A stretch of DNA of 64,000 bases from Fimivicinus intestinavium (lineage in GTDB: Bacteria > Bacillota > Clostridia > Oscillospirales > Acutalibacteraceae), in contig DVKY01000044.1 in NCBI GenBank assembly GCA_018715765.1, positions 41,492 to 105,491 on the forward strand. The letters run 5' to 3'. Below, in pieces: positions 42,539 through 50,977 of this stretch; position 1 is the first letter of the stretch, and every line of letters starts with the position of its first letter. Below the pieces are notes generated by a model. That model was not told the DNA's origin and made no database searches. It was given only the letters and a program-made list of their open reading frames with translations. The position numbers and the translations under genes are program-made.

Positions 42539-43900
42539 ATGAAAAAAGCAATAATTTTTTTCTGTTGTATTCTGGTAATTGTCGCAGGTGTTGTTTCCCC
42601 GGCGTCTGCCTCCTATAACGATGAGATTCAATTGGATGCCGAAATCGCAATGCTGGTAAGCCTGGATAACGGCACCGTGATCTTTGATAAAAATGCAGAG
42701 CAGCGCACAGCGCCCGCCTCGCTGACCAAAATTACGACTGCGATTGTGGCAATCGAGAACTGCGAAGATCTGGAGAACACGATTGTCACTGCCTCCTATG
42801 ATGCAATCCACGCGCTGGACGGCACAGGCAGTTCCATGGTGGGCATCAAGCCGGGGGAGCAGATCAGCATGCTCAACCTGCTCTATTGCATGATGGTGCA
42901 CAGCGCCAATGAATCCGCCAATATCATAGCGGAATATATCGGAGGCGGAAGCATTCCGAGATTCGTCGAGCTGATGAACACCTTCGTGCAGAAGCTCGGC
43001 TGTGAAAACACGCATTTTGTCAACGCCCATGGGCTGGATGAGGACGGCCAATACACAACGGCGGCGGATCTGTATAAAATCGTGGAATATGCGCTGCGGC
43101 TGCCGGTATTTGAAAAAATTACGAACACAGCGAGATTCACACTCCCCAAAAGCAACCTTCGCGAAGCACAGACGCTCCTGACGACGAACGAGCTGATTGA
43201 TTCCTCCAGCTCTTATTACTATGAGGGGGCCAAGGGGATCAAGACCGGCACCACCACAAACGCCGGGCGCTGTGTGGTATCCGTTGCCTCCCGCGACGGA
43301 TACCGCTATCTCGGCATCGTGATGCGCGCGCCTTACAAGGATGCCGCTGGAAACATCATGGAAGATAAAGCGGGCTCCGCCTTTGCCGACTGCCGGAAAA
43401 TGTTTGACTGGGCGTTTGACAACCTCCGCCTGGAAACGGTCGCCGACCCCGCGCAGGTGGTATCCGAGGTGGCCGTCAATCTCTCCTTTCAGACGGATTA
43501 CGTCCGTCTGCTGCCCAAGGGAGAGGTGCGGGCATTGGTTCCGCAAGGGCTGGACGCCTCCGGTGTGATGATCGAGCCGGATGAAAACATGCCGGAATCC
43601 GTTGACGCACCGGTTAAAAAGGGAGAGGTCATCGGTACGGCAAATATCCTCTACGCCGGGCAGGTGATCGGCACAGTGGAGCTGGTAGCAGAGGAAGATG
43701 CTCGCCGCAGCCTGATTCTTTATGCCGGTAATCTGCTCAAAGAAGGGCTTCAATCCACTGCCGGAAAGCTCGTCATTGCTGCGGTAGTGCTGGTGGTGCT
43801 CTTTTATGTAGTGGTTAACGTCTTATATCACTATAAAAAGAAGAAAAAGCGCATTCGGGTCGTGCACGGCTACCGGGATATGGATCGGAAGAAAAAATAG
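42539..43900 (+). CDS. dacA: D-alanyl-D-alanine carboxypeptidase (PBP5/DacA-type)
   Basis: 453 aa. Signal peptide (MKKAIIFFCCILVIVAGVVSPASA). Penicillin-binding S11 peptidase motifs: S61-x-x-K64 (SLTK), S122-A-N124, and K235-T-G237 (KGIKTGTTT). A PBP5_C-like beta domain (about 300-390) follows. The C-terminus is a transmembrane segment with a basic Lys-rich tail rather than an amphipathic helix. It trims the terminal D-Ala of peptidoglycan stem peptides. ATG 42539 follows AGAGGGAG; the frame back to 42290 lies over the promoter. Confidence 0.95.
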   Translation: MKKAIIFFCCILVIVAGVVSPASASYNDEIQLDAEIAMLVSLDNGTVIFDKNAEQRTAPASLTKITTAIVAIENCEDLENTIVTASYDAIHALDGTGSSMVGIKPGEQISMLNLLYCMMVHSANESANIIAEYIGGGSIPRFVELMNTFVQKLGCENTHFVNAHGLDEDGQYTTAADLYKIVEYALRLPVFEKITNTARFTLPKSNLREAQTLLTTNELIDSSSSYYYEGAKGIKTGTTTNAGRCVVSVASRDGYRYLGIVMRAPYKDAAGNIMEDKAGSAFADCRKMFDWAFDNLRLETVADPAQVVSEVAVNLSFQTDYVRLLPKGEVRALVPQGLDASGVMIEPDENMPESVDAPVKKGEVIGTANILYAGQVIGTVELVAEEDARRSLILYAGNLLKEGLQSTAGKLVIAAVVLVVLFYVVVNVLYHYKKKKKRIRVVHGYRDMDRKKK

Positions 43901-43930
43901 CACGGCTTGCCCTCACGGAAACCCATGAAT

Positions 43931-43967
43931 GACAGAGCGCCCCTCCGTCGGAGGGGCGCTTTTTGAA
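43931..43967 (+). terminator. Intrinsic terminator of dacA
   Basis: 12-13-bp stem AGCGCCCCTCCG / CGGAGGGGCGCT (about 43936-43961) followed by TTTTTG. Confidence 0.93.
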
Positions 43968-44017
43968 AGAAAAAGAACGAATCCGTAAAAATGCTGCATT
44001 GATTTTTACAAAAACGG

Positions 44018-44047
44018 TTGACAAGCTGCCATTGGTTATATTATAAT
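44018..44047 (+). promoter_or_regulatory. Promoter of the tRNA cluster
   Basis: Consensus TTGACA (44018-44023), 18-nt spacer, consensus TATAAT (44042-44047). Confidence 0.85.
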
Positions 44048-44077
44048 AATTTTTGCCCGTTGTGGGTATTGTGATAT

Positions 44078-44154
44078 GGCGGCATAGCTCAGTTGGCTAG
44101 AGCATTCGGTTCATACCCGAAGTGTCGTTGGTTCAAATCCGACTGCCGCTACCA
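44078..44154 (+). tRNA. tRNA-Met (CAU)
   Basis: 77 nt including encoded CCA. Acceptor GGCGGCA/TGCCGCT, anticodon stem TTCGG/CCGAA around TTCATAC, anticodon CAT. The G1-T72 acceptor pair and lack of three G-C pairs in the anticodon stem mark an elongator, not initiator, Met tRNA; a lysidine-modified Ile tRNA is less likely. Confidence 0.95.
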
Positions 44155-44157
44155 AGC

Positions 44158-44232
44158 GGCCCGGTGGTCAAGCGGCTAAGACACCGCCCTTTCACGGCGG
44201 TAACACGAGTTCGATTCTCGTCCGGGTCACCA
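44158..44232 (+). tRNA. tRNA-Glu (UUC)
   Basis: 75 nt with encoded CCA. Anticodon stem CCGCC/GGCGG, loop CTTTCAC, anticodon TTC. Separated by 3 nt from tRNA-Met. Confidence 0.95.
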
Positions 44233-44274
44233 TGATTTTCAGCGGGGGCTGCTTTCAGCTCCCGTAAGCTACAG

Positions 44275-44351
44275 GGACGCGTAGCTCAGCTGGTTAGAGC
44301 GCTCGCCTCACACGCGAGAGGTCAACGGTTCGAGTCCGTTCGTGTCCACCA
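44275..44351 (+). tRNA. tRNA-Val (CAC)
   Basis: 77 nt with encoded CCA. Acceptor GGACGCG/CGTGTCC, anticodon stem CTCGC/GCGAG, loop CTCACAC, anticodon CAC reading GUG. Confidence 0.95.
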
Positions 44352-44354
44352 TTA

Positions 44355-44402
44355 AAAACCACGCAGTTACAAGGTTTATCGCCTCGACTGCGTGGTTTTT
44401 TA
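44355..44402 (+). terminator. Terminator of the tRNA cluster
   Basis: Stem AAAACCACGCAGT / ACTGCGTGGTTTT with a 19-nt loop and T-rich tail. Confidence 0.9.
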
Positions 44403-44440
44403 TTGGTTTGATGTATTTTATCCACTTCAGGGGAGCGCAA

Positions 44441-45121
44441 TCAATTGCTGCCGGAATGGAAAAACGGCGCCAACGCCGCCGCAACGCCGCTCACAGGCAT
44501 AGTCTGCAAAACAATCTTGCCAGGGCCTGTCACAACGGTGTGAAAAATGCCCTCCCCGCCGAAGAGCATATTTTTCACACCCTTAACAGCCTGCACCTCC
44601 ATAGAGCAGGAATCGTCCATCATAGCTAGGTTGCCGGTATCCACTACCATGCTTTGCCCCTGTTGCAGCGTATATTCTACCGCATAACCGTCTATTTCAA
44701 TAAAAGCAATCCCACGCCCGCTCAGCTTTTGCAGGATAAACCCTTCCCCGCCGAAAAAGCCTGCGGACATACGCTTTTGAAAATGCGTAGAGAGCTCCAC
44801 CCCGGATTCAGAGGCAAGAAAGCCGGCCTTCTGCACAATCACAGAATGCTCCGGCGTGATTTGCACAGCACGGATCGAGCCCGGGAAGCTGGAGGCAAAC
44901 GCAATCATACCCGCTCCTCCCTGCGCTGTATAAATATTCTGGAAAATAGATTCGCCGGAGAACATCCGGCCGAACGCTTTGCCCAGGCTGCCCGCTGAAG
45001 TTTCCATTTTCATATTCGGGCTCATCCAACACATGGAGCCGCGCTCTGTAATCATAGATTCCCCCTGCGCCAGCGTACAGATAACGGCAGGCGTCGGCTC
45101 ACCGATGATTTGATGATTCAT
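44441..45121 (-). CDS. AIM24/TIGR00266-family protein
   Basis: 226 aa. Beta-prism-like protein with the family motifs ICTLAQGESMITERGSMCWMS, GMIAFASSFPGSIRAVQI, FFGGEGFILQKLSGRG and LFGGEGIFHTVVTGPG. Related to DUF124; members bind through TRAP-like beta domains, function not established in bacteria. ATG 45121 follows GAGAGG. Convergent with the tRNA cluster. Confidence 0.88.
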   Translation of the reverse strand: MNHQIIGEPTPAVICTLAQGESMITERGSMCWMSPNMKMETSAGSLGKAFGRMFSGESIFQNIYTAQGGAGMIAFASSFPGSIRAVQITPEHSVIVQKAGFLASESGVELSTHFQKRMSAGFFGGEGFILQKLSGRGIAFIEIDGYAVEYTLQQGQSMVVDTGNLAMMDDSCSMEVQAVKGVKNMLFGGEGIFHTVVTGPGKIVLQTMPVSGVAAALAPFFHSGSN

Positions 45122-45213
45122 AAGAACACCTCTCACAATTTTATTATAGAGAAAAAACAGGGAAGGCCACGCCCTTTTTGTATCGGGGCACTCGTATTTC
45201 TAAAAACGCCGCC

Positions 45214-46404
45214 TCAATCTGCCGGATGTCCCGTATTGATATTTCCTGCTGAAAGAGGCAACGCATCATCCATTCTTACTGCGCCGCTCTGATCCACCGC
45301 ATGGAAATGGGAGACGCCGCCCTTGAGCGTGATTCGGGAGGCGATAAATACGCCATCCTTTCCAATGCCACCATCCTCAAGCACCGGGTAGCCCGGCCCA
45401 TTGGGCGCGTCCTTTTCTGTCAGAACGAGATCATGCGTGTGCCCGGAGAGCTGCAGCTGTGTGCCGAGCCGCTGGAGCTCCGCGCTCCAATCCATGCTGA
45501 AATGATCCGAAAGCGATGGAAAATGCGAGATCGCGAGCCGGTATTGCGCGCCCTGTGCCCACGCGGGCTGTAATTGCCGCAGCCACCGGTATTCCTGCTG
45601 GCGGTAGGCTTCAAAGTCGACCAGCCCGCTGTATTCAATGTGATCATCCGCCTTATCCTCGCCGGGGTCGATCACAATGGCTGCAACCGGGCCGTAGCGG
45701 AAGGTGAAATACAGCTCCCCCGTCTCCGTCGGGAAATACCGCTTCAGGCTGGCAGCAAATTCGCCGCGTGTCTCATGGTTGCCGCGCGCATAGATCACCG
45801 GGTACCGCCCCCGCGAGAGTGCGGACGCGGTGCCGATGATATCCTTGACCATTTGCGCCTTGGCGGTGAGGTCTGTTGTGGTGATGTCTCCGCCCAACAG
45901 GAGCAAATCCGCCTGCTCCGGGCGGAGCGCCCGGCAGGCTGCAAACATCTCCTTTTTGTGCCCGTGCACATCGGAGACGGCCAAAATCTGAATTTCCTCC
46001 TGGCCATGATAACCGCGGAATTTCCGCCGCCCACTGGAGACAACAGCACCCTTCAGCGCCGTGTAGCCGAATTTAAATAGCACGGTTTGGGAATGCACCT
46101 GATAGGCGTTCCCATCCAGATGGGCCTTCGGCACCTTGACCACATGGACGGTATCGTTCGTCCGGATGTTGCCGCTGGCCGCATCATAAACCGTATAATC
46201 CTTTCCCTCAAAGGTATAGGTCACCCATCCGCTTCCCTTGACGCTGGTAGCCCATAGGATGGCGTAACCATCCCCCATCTCGAAAACAGCCGGGCCCGCC
46301 GTGATCACGGGCGCGCCCGGCAGCCGCACATAGCCCCCCGGCGTCACGTAATCCAGCGCGAAGGAGCCGGCTGACGCCAGCAGCTTTTCTATTTTCGCAT
46401 TCAT
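45214..46404 (-). CDS. Calcineurin-like metallophosphoesterase with N-terminal beta domain
   Basis: 396 aa. An N-terminal region (about 15-130) rich in beta strands resembles a purple-acid-phosphatase-type fibronectin-like domain. The catalytic part has VSDVHGH (DxH), GGDITTTD, YARGNHETRG, ISHFPS and SGHTHD, all metal ligands intact. No signal peptide. ATG 46404 follows GGGAGGG. Single gene; substrate unknown. Confidence 0.87.
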   Translation of the reverse strand: MNAKIEKLLASAGSFALDYVTPGGYVRLPGAPVITAGPAVFEMGDGYAILWATSVKGSGWVTYTFEGKDYTVYDAASGNIRTNDTVHVVKVPKAHLDGNAYQVHSQTVLFKFGYTALKGAVVSSGRRKFRGYHGQEEIQILAVSDVHGHKKEMFAACRALRPEQADLLLLGGDITTTDLTAKAQMVKDIIGTASALSRGRYPVIYARGNHETRGEFAASLKRYFPTETGELYFTFRYGPVAAIVIDPGEDKADDHIEYSGLVDFEAYRQQEYRWLRQLQPAWAQGAQYRLAISHFPSLSDHFSMDWSAELQRLGTQLQLSGHTHDLVLTEKDAPNGPGYPVLEDGGIGKDGVFIASRITLKGGVSHFHAVDQSGAVRMDDALPLSAGNINTGHPAD

Positions 46405-46489
46405 CTCTATCCCTCCCAATTTGATTTCAATCTGTCAATCTCCACTGCAAGGAGGAGCATAGGATCCTGCGCCATGCTCTCCTGTGCAA

Positions 46490-46521
46490 AGCAAAAAACG
46501 GCGCCCGGAGCCGGACGCCGT
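46490..46521 (-). terminator. Intrinsic terminator of fba
   Basis: 11-bp stem ACGGCGCCCGG / CCGGACGCCGT (about 46497-46520), followed on the minus strand by TTTTTTGC. Confidence 0.88.
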
Positions 46522-46540
46522 GTGAAAAGCCAAGAGGAAA

Positions 46541-47476
46541 TTACGCCTGGCCCGCGCAGCCAAGAACCGTATTGATCTTGTGCTCAACAATGGATTCAAT
46601 TGCGTTGCGTGCGTCAGTCAAATACTGGCGCGGATCAAAATGGCTCGGATACTCCGCAAAGTGCTTGCGGATAGAGGCGGTCATGGCCAAACGGATATCG
46701 GAATCGACATTGATCTTGCAGACAGCCATACCCGCCGCCTTACGCAGCATCTCCTCCGGAATGCCAATCGCATCCGGCATCTCGCCGCCAAATTCGTTAA
46801 TCATCTTGACATATTCCGGCATAACGGAGCTTGCGCCATGCAGGACGATTGGGAATCCGGGCAGCTTCTCCGCCACCTCGGCGAGAATATCAAAGCGCAG
46901 CTGCGGCTTCTGGCCGGGCTTAAATTTGTAAGCGCCGTGGCTGGTGCCAATGGCGATGGCAAGGGAATCCACACCCGTGCGGGAGACGAAATCCTCCACC
47001 TCCTCCGGCTGAGTAAAGTTTGCATCCTCGTCGGAAACATTGACGTCGTCCTCAATGCCGGCAAGCTTGCCAAGCTCGCCCTCCACGACCACGCCGTGCG
47101 CGTGCGCATACTCAACGACCTTGCGCGTCAGTTCTACATTCTCCTCATACGGTTTGGAAGAACCATCGATCATCACGGAGGTGAAGCCGCCGTCAATGCA
47201 GCTTTTGCAGGTTTCAAAATCCGGGCCGTGATCCAGATGCAGGGCGATCGGAAGGCCTGTTTCGTCAACAGCGGCCTCGACCAGCTTGACCAGATATTCG
47301 TGATGCGCATATTTGCGCGCGCCGGAGGAAACCTGCAGGATAACAGGGGCGTTGAGCTTTTTGCAGGCAGCTGTGATGCCCTGCACAATCTCCATGTTGT
47401 TGACGTTAAAGGCGCCGATGGCATAGCCCTTTTCATAGGCCTTTTTGAACATTTCCGTGGTGGTAACCAGTGGCAT
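46541..47476 (-). CDS. fba: Class II fructose-1,6-bisphosphate aldolase
   Basis: 311 aa. Zn-dependent aldolase motifs: LHLDHGPDFETCK (zinc His and catalytic Asp), VVEGELGKLAG, AIGTSHGAYKF and VLHGASSV. Cleaves fructose-1,6-bisphosphate in glycolysis. ATG 47476 has AAGGAG 9 nt upstream. Monocistronic with a consensus promoter and terminator, in line with high expression. Confidence 0.96.
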   Translation of the reverse strand: MPLVTTTEMFKKAYEKGYAIGAFNVNNMEIVQGITAACKKLNAPVILQVSSGARKYAHHEYLVKLVEAAVDETGLPIALHLDHGPDFETCKSCIDGGFTSVMIDGSSKPYEENVELTRKVVEYAHAHGVVVEGELGKLAGIEDDVNVSDEDANFTQPEEVEDFVSRTGVDSLAIAIGTSHGAYKFKPGQKPQLRFDILAEVAEKLPGFPIVLHGASSVMPEYVKMINEFGGEMPDAIGIPEEMLRKAAGMAVCKINVDSDIRLAMTASIRKHFAEYPSHFDPRQYLTDARNAIESIVEHKINTVLGCAGQA

Positions 47477-47549
47477 AAAAAGCACTCCTTACTCGTTTAT
47501 TGGGTCAACATAGCCGGATTTCCGGCCCGCTCGGGTTTACCGAGGTTTT

Positions 47550-47578
47550 ATTATATCGCAGAAAGCCAGGCTTGTCAA
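47550..47578 (-). promoter_or_regulatory. Consensus sigma-A promoter of fba
   Basis: Minus strand TTGACA (47573-47578), 17-nt spacer, TATAAT (47550-47555): a full consensus match. Confidence 0.93.
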
Positions 47579-47675
47579 AGGAATCGCAGGAACTGCCGCG
47601 TTTTTTCTCCCACTGCGGCGCGCACCGCGTCAAAAAAAGCTAACGTTTGCTACAGGCGATCATTCAGGGAAGCTC

Positions 47676-48584
47676 TCACAGCTTTTTAAGCGCCCGCATC
47701 CCTTTCCGGAAAAGCGGTTTTACCTGCGCGGCATCGCCAAATAAAATCTGCTCAAACAGCTCGCCCGCCTGCCGGAGCTTCAGCTTGCGCATGAGCCTGC
47801 ATGGATCCTCATGCCTATAGTATTGCAAAACCTTCAGCCCAAATTCCCTGCCAAGCTCCTCTCTACTCTCCTCCATCAAATACATAAAATCCCAGTCAGT
47901 ATCAGCCACCGCCGCATCTCCAAAGTCAATCACGCCTATAATGGTATTTTGCCGCTTATCGAGCACAATATGGTTACAACTGAGGTCATAGTGAATCAGC
48001 GCCTGCTTCCCCTGCCGTAAATCCGAAGACCGCAGGGCGGCTTCATAGTAAGTGCACACAGCTGCCCGGGCCCGGGCGGGAATTTGGTGGAACGTCAGCG
48101 CCCGGAGCGATTCATAATCCCCCTCCAGCTTCTGCAAAAAATCCTCCTGCAGGCCCTCGATGCCAGACGGTGTGGGCAACTGGTGCAGATTTTTTAGAAA
48201 AGCGGCTATCGTTTGCGCGGCTTTTTCTTTCTCTTCCTTGGAAAACGACCGGTATGTCTGCGGTGTCAGAATACGCCCGTCCATGTAACGATAGCCGATG
48301 ATTGGATAAGGGAAAGCAGCGTCCCCTTGAAAATAAAAGGAGACATCCGGTATCTTCAGCGGCAATTGGCCCGCCAGATGCCGCAGCACCTGCGCCTCTC
48401 TCTCCAGCGCCAGCCCGGCATGCCTACTTTTCGGCAATTTAAAAACGAAAGCATGATTTACGAGAAAGGCCTCGCTGTGATATCCGGCGCCCAGCCGTTG
48501 AACAGTCCCAGCTTTCAGGCCGGGGAAAGCCTTCTCCAGCGTTTTGGCCACACATGCTTTTGTGTAGTGGCGCAGTTTATGCAT
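47676..48584 (-). CDS. Aminoglycoside-phosphotransferase-like kinase
   Basis: 302 aa. Protein-kinase-like fold: LGAGYHSEAFLV (nucleotide loop), VFKLPKS (Lys), catalytic HYDLSCNHIVLD, and metal-binding VIDFGDAAVADTDWD. The DLSCNH form is also found in APH(2'')-type enzymes, but the family includes many kinases of small metabolites, so resistance is not implied. ATG 48584 follows GGGAGG. Divergent from prfB. Confidence 0.83.
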   Translation of the reverse strand: MHKLRHYTKACVAKTLEKAFPGLKAGTVQRLGAGYHSEAFLVNHAFVFKLPKSRHAGLALEREAQVLRHLAGQLPLKIPDVSFYFQGDAAFPYPIIGYRYMDGRILTPQTYRSFSKEEKEKAAQTIAAFLKNLHQLPTPSGIEGLQEDFLQKLEGDYESLRALTFHQIPARARAAVCTYYEAALRSSDLRQGKQALIHYDLSCNHIVLDKRQNTIIGVIDFGDAAVADTDWDFMYLMEESREELGREFGLKVLQYYRHEDPCRLMRKLKLRQAGELFEQILFGDAAQVKPLFRKGMRALKKL

Positions 48585-48715
48585 GCACAGGCCTCCCATC
48601 TACCTAATTTTCAAAACAGCTGTTTTTTCATTCTAACATCTTCTCTCATACAGGGCAAGAGGCCGCTGGGCGGCGCAGAGGCCCTGCTTTTGCCCAGCTG
48701 CGCGCACAGCCGGCA

Positions 48716-48744
48716 TTGACATCCAGCCGCCGGGAATTTATAAT
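48716..48744 (+). promoter_or_regulatory. Consensus sigma-A promoter of prfB-sanA
   Basis: TTGACA (48716-48721), 17-nt spacer, TATAAT (48739-48744). Confidence 0.93.
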
Positions 48745-48795
48745 AAACTGCGTATCGGCATTAGGATCAATTATTATAAGATTAAGGATGATACG

Positions 48796-49920
48796 ATGAT
48801 ACAGTTTGAAGAGCTCCGTTTACAGCTGCTTGAGGATGAGGATGCGCTCAAGGATCTCTCCTCCGCATTGGGCATGGAGGAAATGCGTAAAGAGGTGGCC
48901 GGCTTGGAGGAGCAGACCGCCGCAGAGGATTTCTGGGGCGACCTTGCCAACTCTCAAAAGGTGCTGCAACGCATCAGCATGCTGAAAAACCGGATTTCCG
49001 CTTATGAAACGCTGAAAGCCGATTTTGACGACGCGCTGGTTATGATTGAGCTGGCGGACGAGGAGGGCGATCTGGAGCTCCTGCCGGAGTGCCAGGCAAA
49101 CGTCAAAAAGGTCAAGGAAGGGATTCAGGCGCAGACCCTTTCCACCCTGCTCAGCGGGGAGTTTGACTCCAAAAACGCCATTTTAACCTTTCATGCCGGC
49201 GCCGGCGGCACGGAGGCGCAGGATTGGGCCGAGATGCTTTTCCGCATGTATAACCACTGGGGGGAGCAGCACGGCTTCAAGATGAGCACGCTCGATTTTC
49301 TGGATGGGGACGAGGCTGGCCTCAAATCCGCCGTCGTGCTGGTAGAGGGGCTCAACGCTTATGGCTTTTTACGCAGCGAGATGGGCGTGCACCGGCTGGT
49401 GCGCGTCTCCCCGTTCGACTCCTCCGGCCGCAGGCACACATCGTTCGCTTCCCTGGAGGTCATGCCCGAGATTGACGACACCTTTGATGTAGAAATCAAC
49501 CCTGAGGATATCAAAATGGATGTTTACCGCGCGAGCGGCGCAGGCGGGCAGAAGGTGAATAAGACCTCCTCCGCCGTTCGGCTGACGCATATCCCCACAG
49601 GGATCGTCGTCTCCTGCCAGGTGGAGCGCAGCCAGCACCAGAACCGTGAGGTCGCGATGCGCATGCTCAAATCAAAGCTGGTGGAGATCAAGGAGCGCGA
49701 GCATCTGGATAAGATTGAGGATATCAAGGGCGATCAGAAGGAAATCGCCTGGGGCAGCCAGATCCGCTCCTATGTTTTCATGCCGTATACGCTGGTGAAA
49801 GATCACCGTACCGGCTATGAAACCGGCAATATCAACGCAGTGATGGACGGCGACCTCGACGGCTTCATCAACGCATACCTCAAGATGGAATCCCTCGAAA
49901 AGCTGGAGAAGAAGGAGTAA
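48796..49920 (+). CDS. prfB: Peptide chain release factor 2, without programmed frameshift
   Basis: 374 aa in one uninterrupted frame. Stop-codon recognition tripeptide SPF (205-207) and catalytic GGQ (250-252) identify RF2, which releases chains at UGA and UAA. Many bacteria encode RF2 with an in-frame UGA near codon 26 and a +1 frameshift for autoregulation; here the N-terminal coding is continuous, so that control is absent. SD AAGGA precedes the ATG. Followed by sanA after 25 nt. Confidence 0.96.
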   Translation: MIQFEELRLQLLEDEDALKDLSSALGMEEMRKEVAGLEEQTAAEDFWGDLANSQKVLQRISMLKNRISAYETLKADFDDALVMIELADEEGDLELLPECQANVKKVKEGIQAQTLSTLLSGEFDSKNAILTFHAGAGGTEAQDWAEMLFRMYNHWGEQHGFKMSTLDFLDGDEAGLKSAVVLVEGLNAYGFLRSEMGVHRLVRVSPFDSSGRRHTSFASLEVMPEIDDTFDVEINPEDIKMDVYRASGAGGQKVNKTSSAVRLTHIPTGIVVSCQVERSQHQNREVAMRMLKSKLVEIKEREHLDKIEDIKGDQKEIAWGSQIRSYVFMPYTLVKDHRTGYETGNINAVMDGDLDGFINAYLKMESLEKLEKKE

Positions 49921-49945
49921 TCCTCTCCAGACGGAAGGAGTGCCT

Positions 49946-50656
49946 ATGACAGGGAAGAAGCAGCCCGCCCGGCTGCAAAAGCTTTCAAAGGGGAAAAAGC
50001 GCGTGCTCATTACCTTCTGCATCCTGCTGGTGATTGCCCTCCTTGCTCCGCTGCTCATCAATGTGGCCGTGGTGGGCAGCGCGCGGCGGTATCTCCTGGC
50101 GCCGGAGCAGACGCCTTCGATCCATGCGGATTGCGTGATTGCCCTCGGCGCAATGGTGTGGGGAGAAGATACGCTCTGCCCCATGCTGGAGGACCGGGTG
50201 CTCGGCGCCATCGACGTTTACGAGCACAGCGGGGCAAAAAAGATTTTGATGAGCGGCGATCACGGCCGAAAGGATTATGACGAGGTCAACGCCATGAAAA
50301 AATACGCCGTGGGCAAGGGCGTGCCTGCGGACGACGTCTTTATGGATCACGCAGGCTTTTCCACCTATGAGAGCATGTACCGCGCGCGGGACGTCTTTCA
50401 GGCCAAAAAGGTGATTATTGTCACACAGAAATATCATCTCTACCGTGCCGTTTATATCGCGCGGGCGCTGGGGCTGGAGGCCTATGGCGTCGCCTCTGAC
50501 CCGCGACCCTACAGCAGCATGGTTTACAACAACGCGCGGGAATGTCTCGCGCGGGTAAAAGATTTTTTCACTGCCATCACAAAGCCGGAGCCGACCTATC
50601 TGGGCGAAGCAATTCCCATCAGCGGCAGCGGCGCGCAGACGGATGACCAGGTGTAG
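49946..50656 (+). CDS. SanA/YdcF-like DUF218 membrane protein
   Basis: 236 aa. A single N-terminal transmembrane segment (about 17-42) and a DUF218 domain: DCVIALGAMVWGEDTL, KILMSGDHG, AGFSTYESMYRA and VTQKYHLYRAVYIAR. SanA-type proteins affect envelope permeability, including to vancomycin. ATG 49946 is taken with GGAAGGAG just upstream; the GTG at 49940 overlaps the SD. Second gene after prfB. Confidence 0.88.
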   Translation: MTGKKQPARLQKLSKGKKRVLITFCILLVIALLAPLLINVAVVGSARRYLLAPEQTPSIHADCVIALGAMVWGEDTLCPMLEDRVLGAIDVYEHSGAKKILMSGDHGRKDYDEVNAMKKYAVGKGVPADDVFMDHAGFSTYESMYRARDVFQAKKVIIVTQKYHLYRAVYIARALGLEAYGVASDPRPYSSMVYNNARECLARVKDFFTAITKPEPTYLGEAIPISGSGAQTDDQV

Positions 50657-50674
50657 CGCATCGATTTTTTAATC

Positions 50675-50712
50675 CCCGGGCGGAGGGAGCAAACGCTCTC
50701 CCCGCCCTTTTT
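50675..50712 (+). terminator. Intrinsic terminator of prfB-sanA
   Basis: 13-bp stem GGGCGGAGGGAGC (50678-50690) / GCTCTCCCCGCCC (50695-50707) with TTTTT. Confidence 0.93.
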
Positions 50713-50739
50713 GCATTTTTTCCAAGCGGATTGATCAGG

Positions 50740-50977
50740 ACGATTGATTTTAAAAAGCGCATGCTTTATAATATAATGCAGGTAAAAAATATCTCATTGG
50801 GAATTCACTCCGTAAGGGTATCCTGTGTGATGAGAAATTCGTCATAAAAACCACTAGCGGTCTCGCTGCGGTGGAATCGATTGTGCGTCGTATCGGCGCA
50901 TTTATTTATGGTTAAAAACTATAATTTTTTATAATAAGTATGATAAAATACATCCTAAAAGGCAAAGAGGTGGATTT
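50740..50977 (+). promoter_or_regulatory. Promoter and unassigned structured leader before the phosphoesterase-GPH unit
   Basis: TTGATT, 17-nt spacer and TATAAT (about 50743-50771) start a leader of about 200 nt. It contains a long-range stem TCTCAT/ATGAGA (about 50792 and 50831) and a hairpin CCACTAGCG / CGCTGCGGTGG (about 50850-50874). I cannot match it to a known riboswitch class. A second AT-rich -10-like stretch lies near 50930-50945. Confidence 0.45.

Noticed and set aside
44078..44154. Initiator tRNA-fMet
   Set aside because: It has a paired first acceptor position and no run of three G-C pairs in the anticodon stem.
47676..48584. Aminoglycoside resistance gene
   Set aside because: Motifs fit the broad APH-like kinase family; sequence alone does not support a resistance phenotype.
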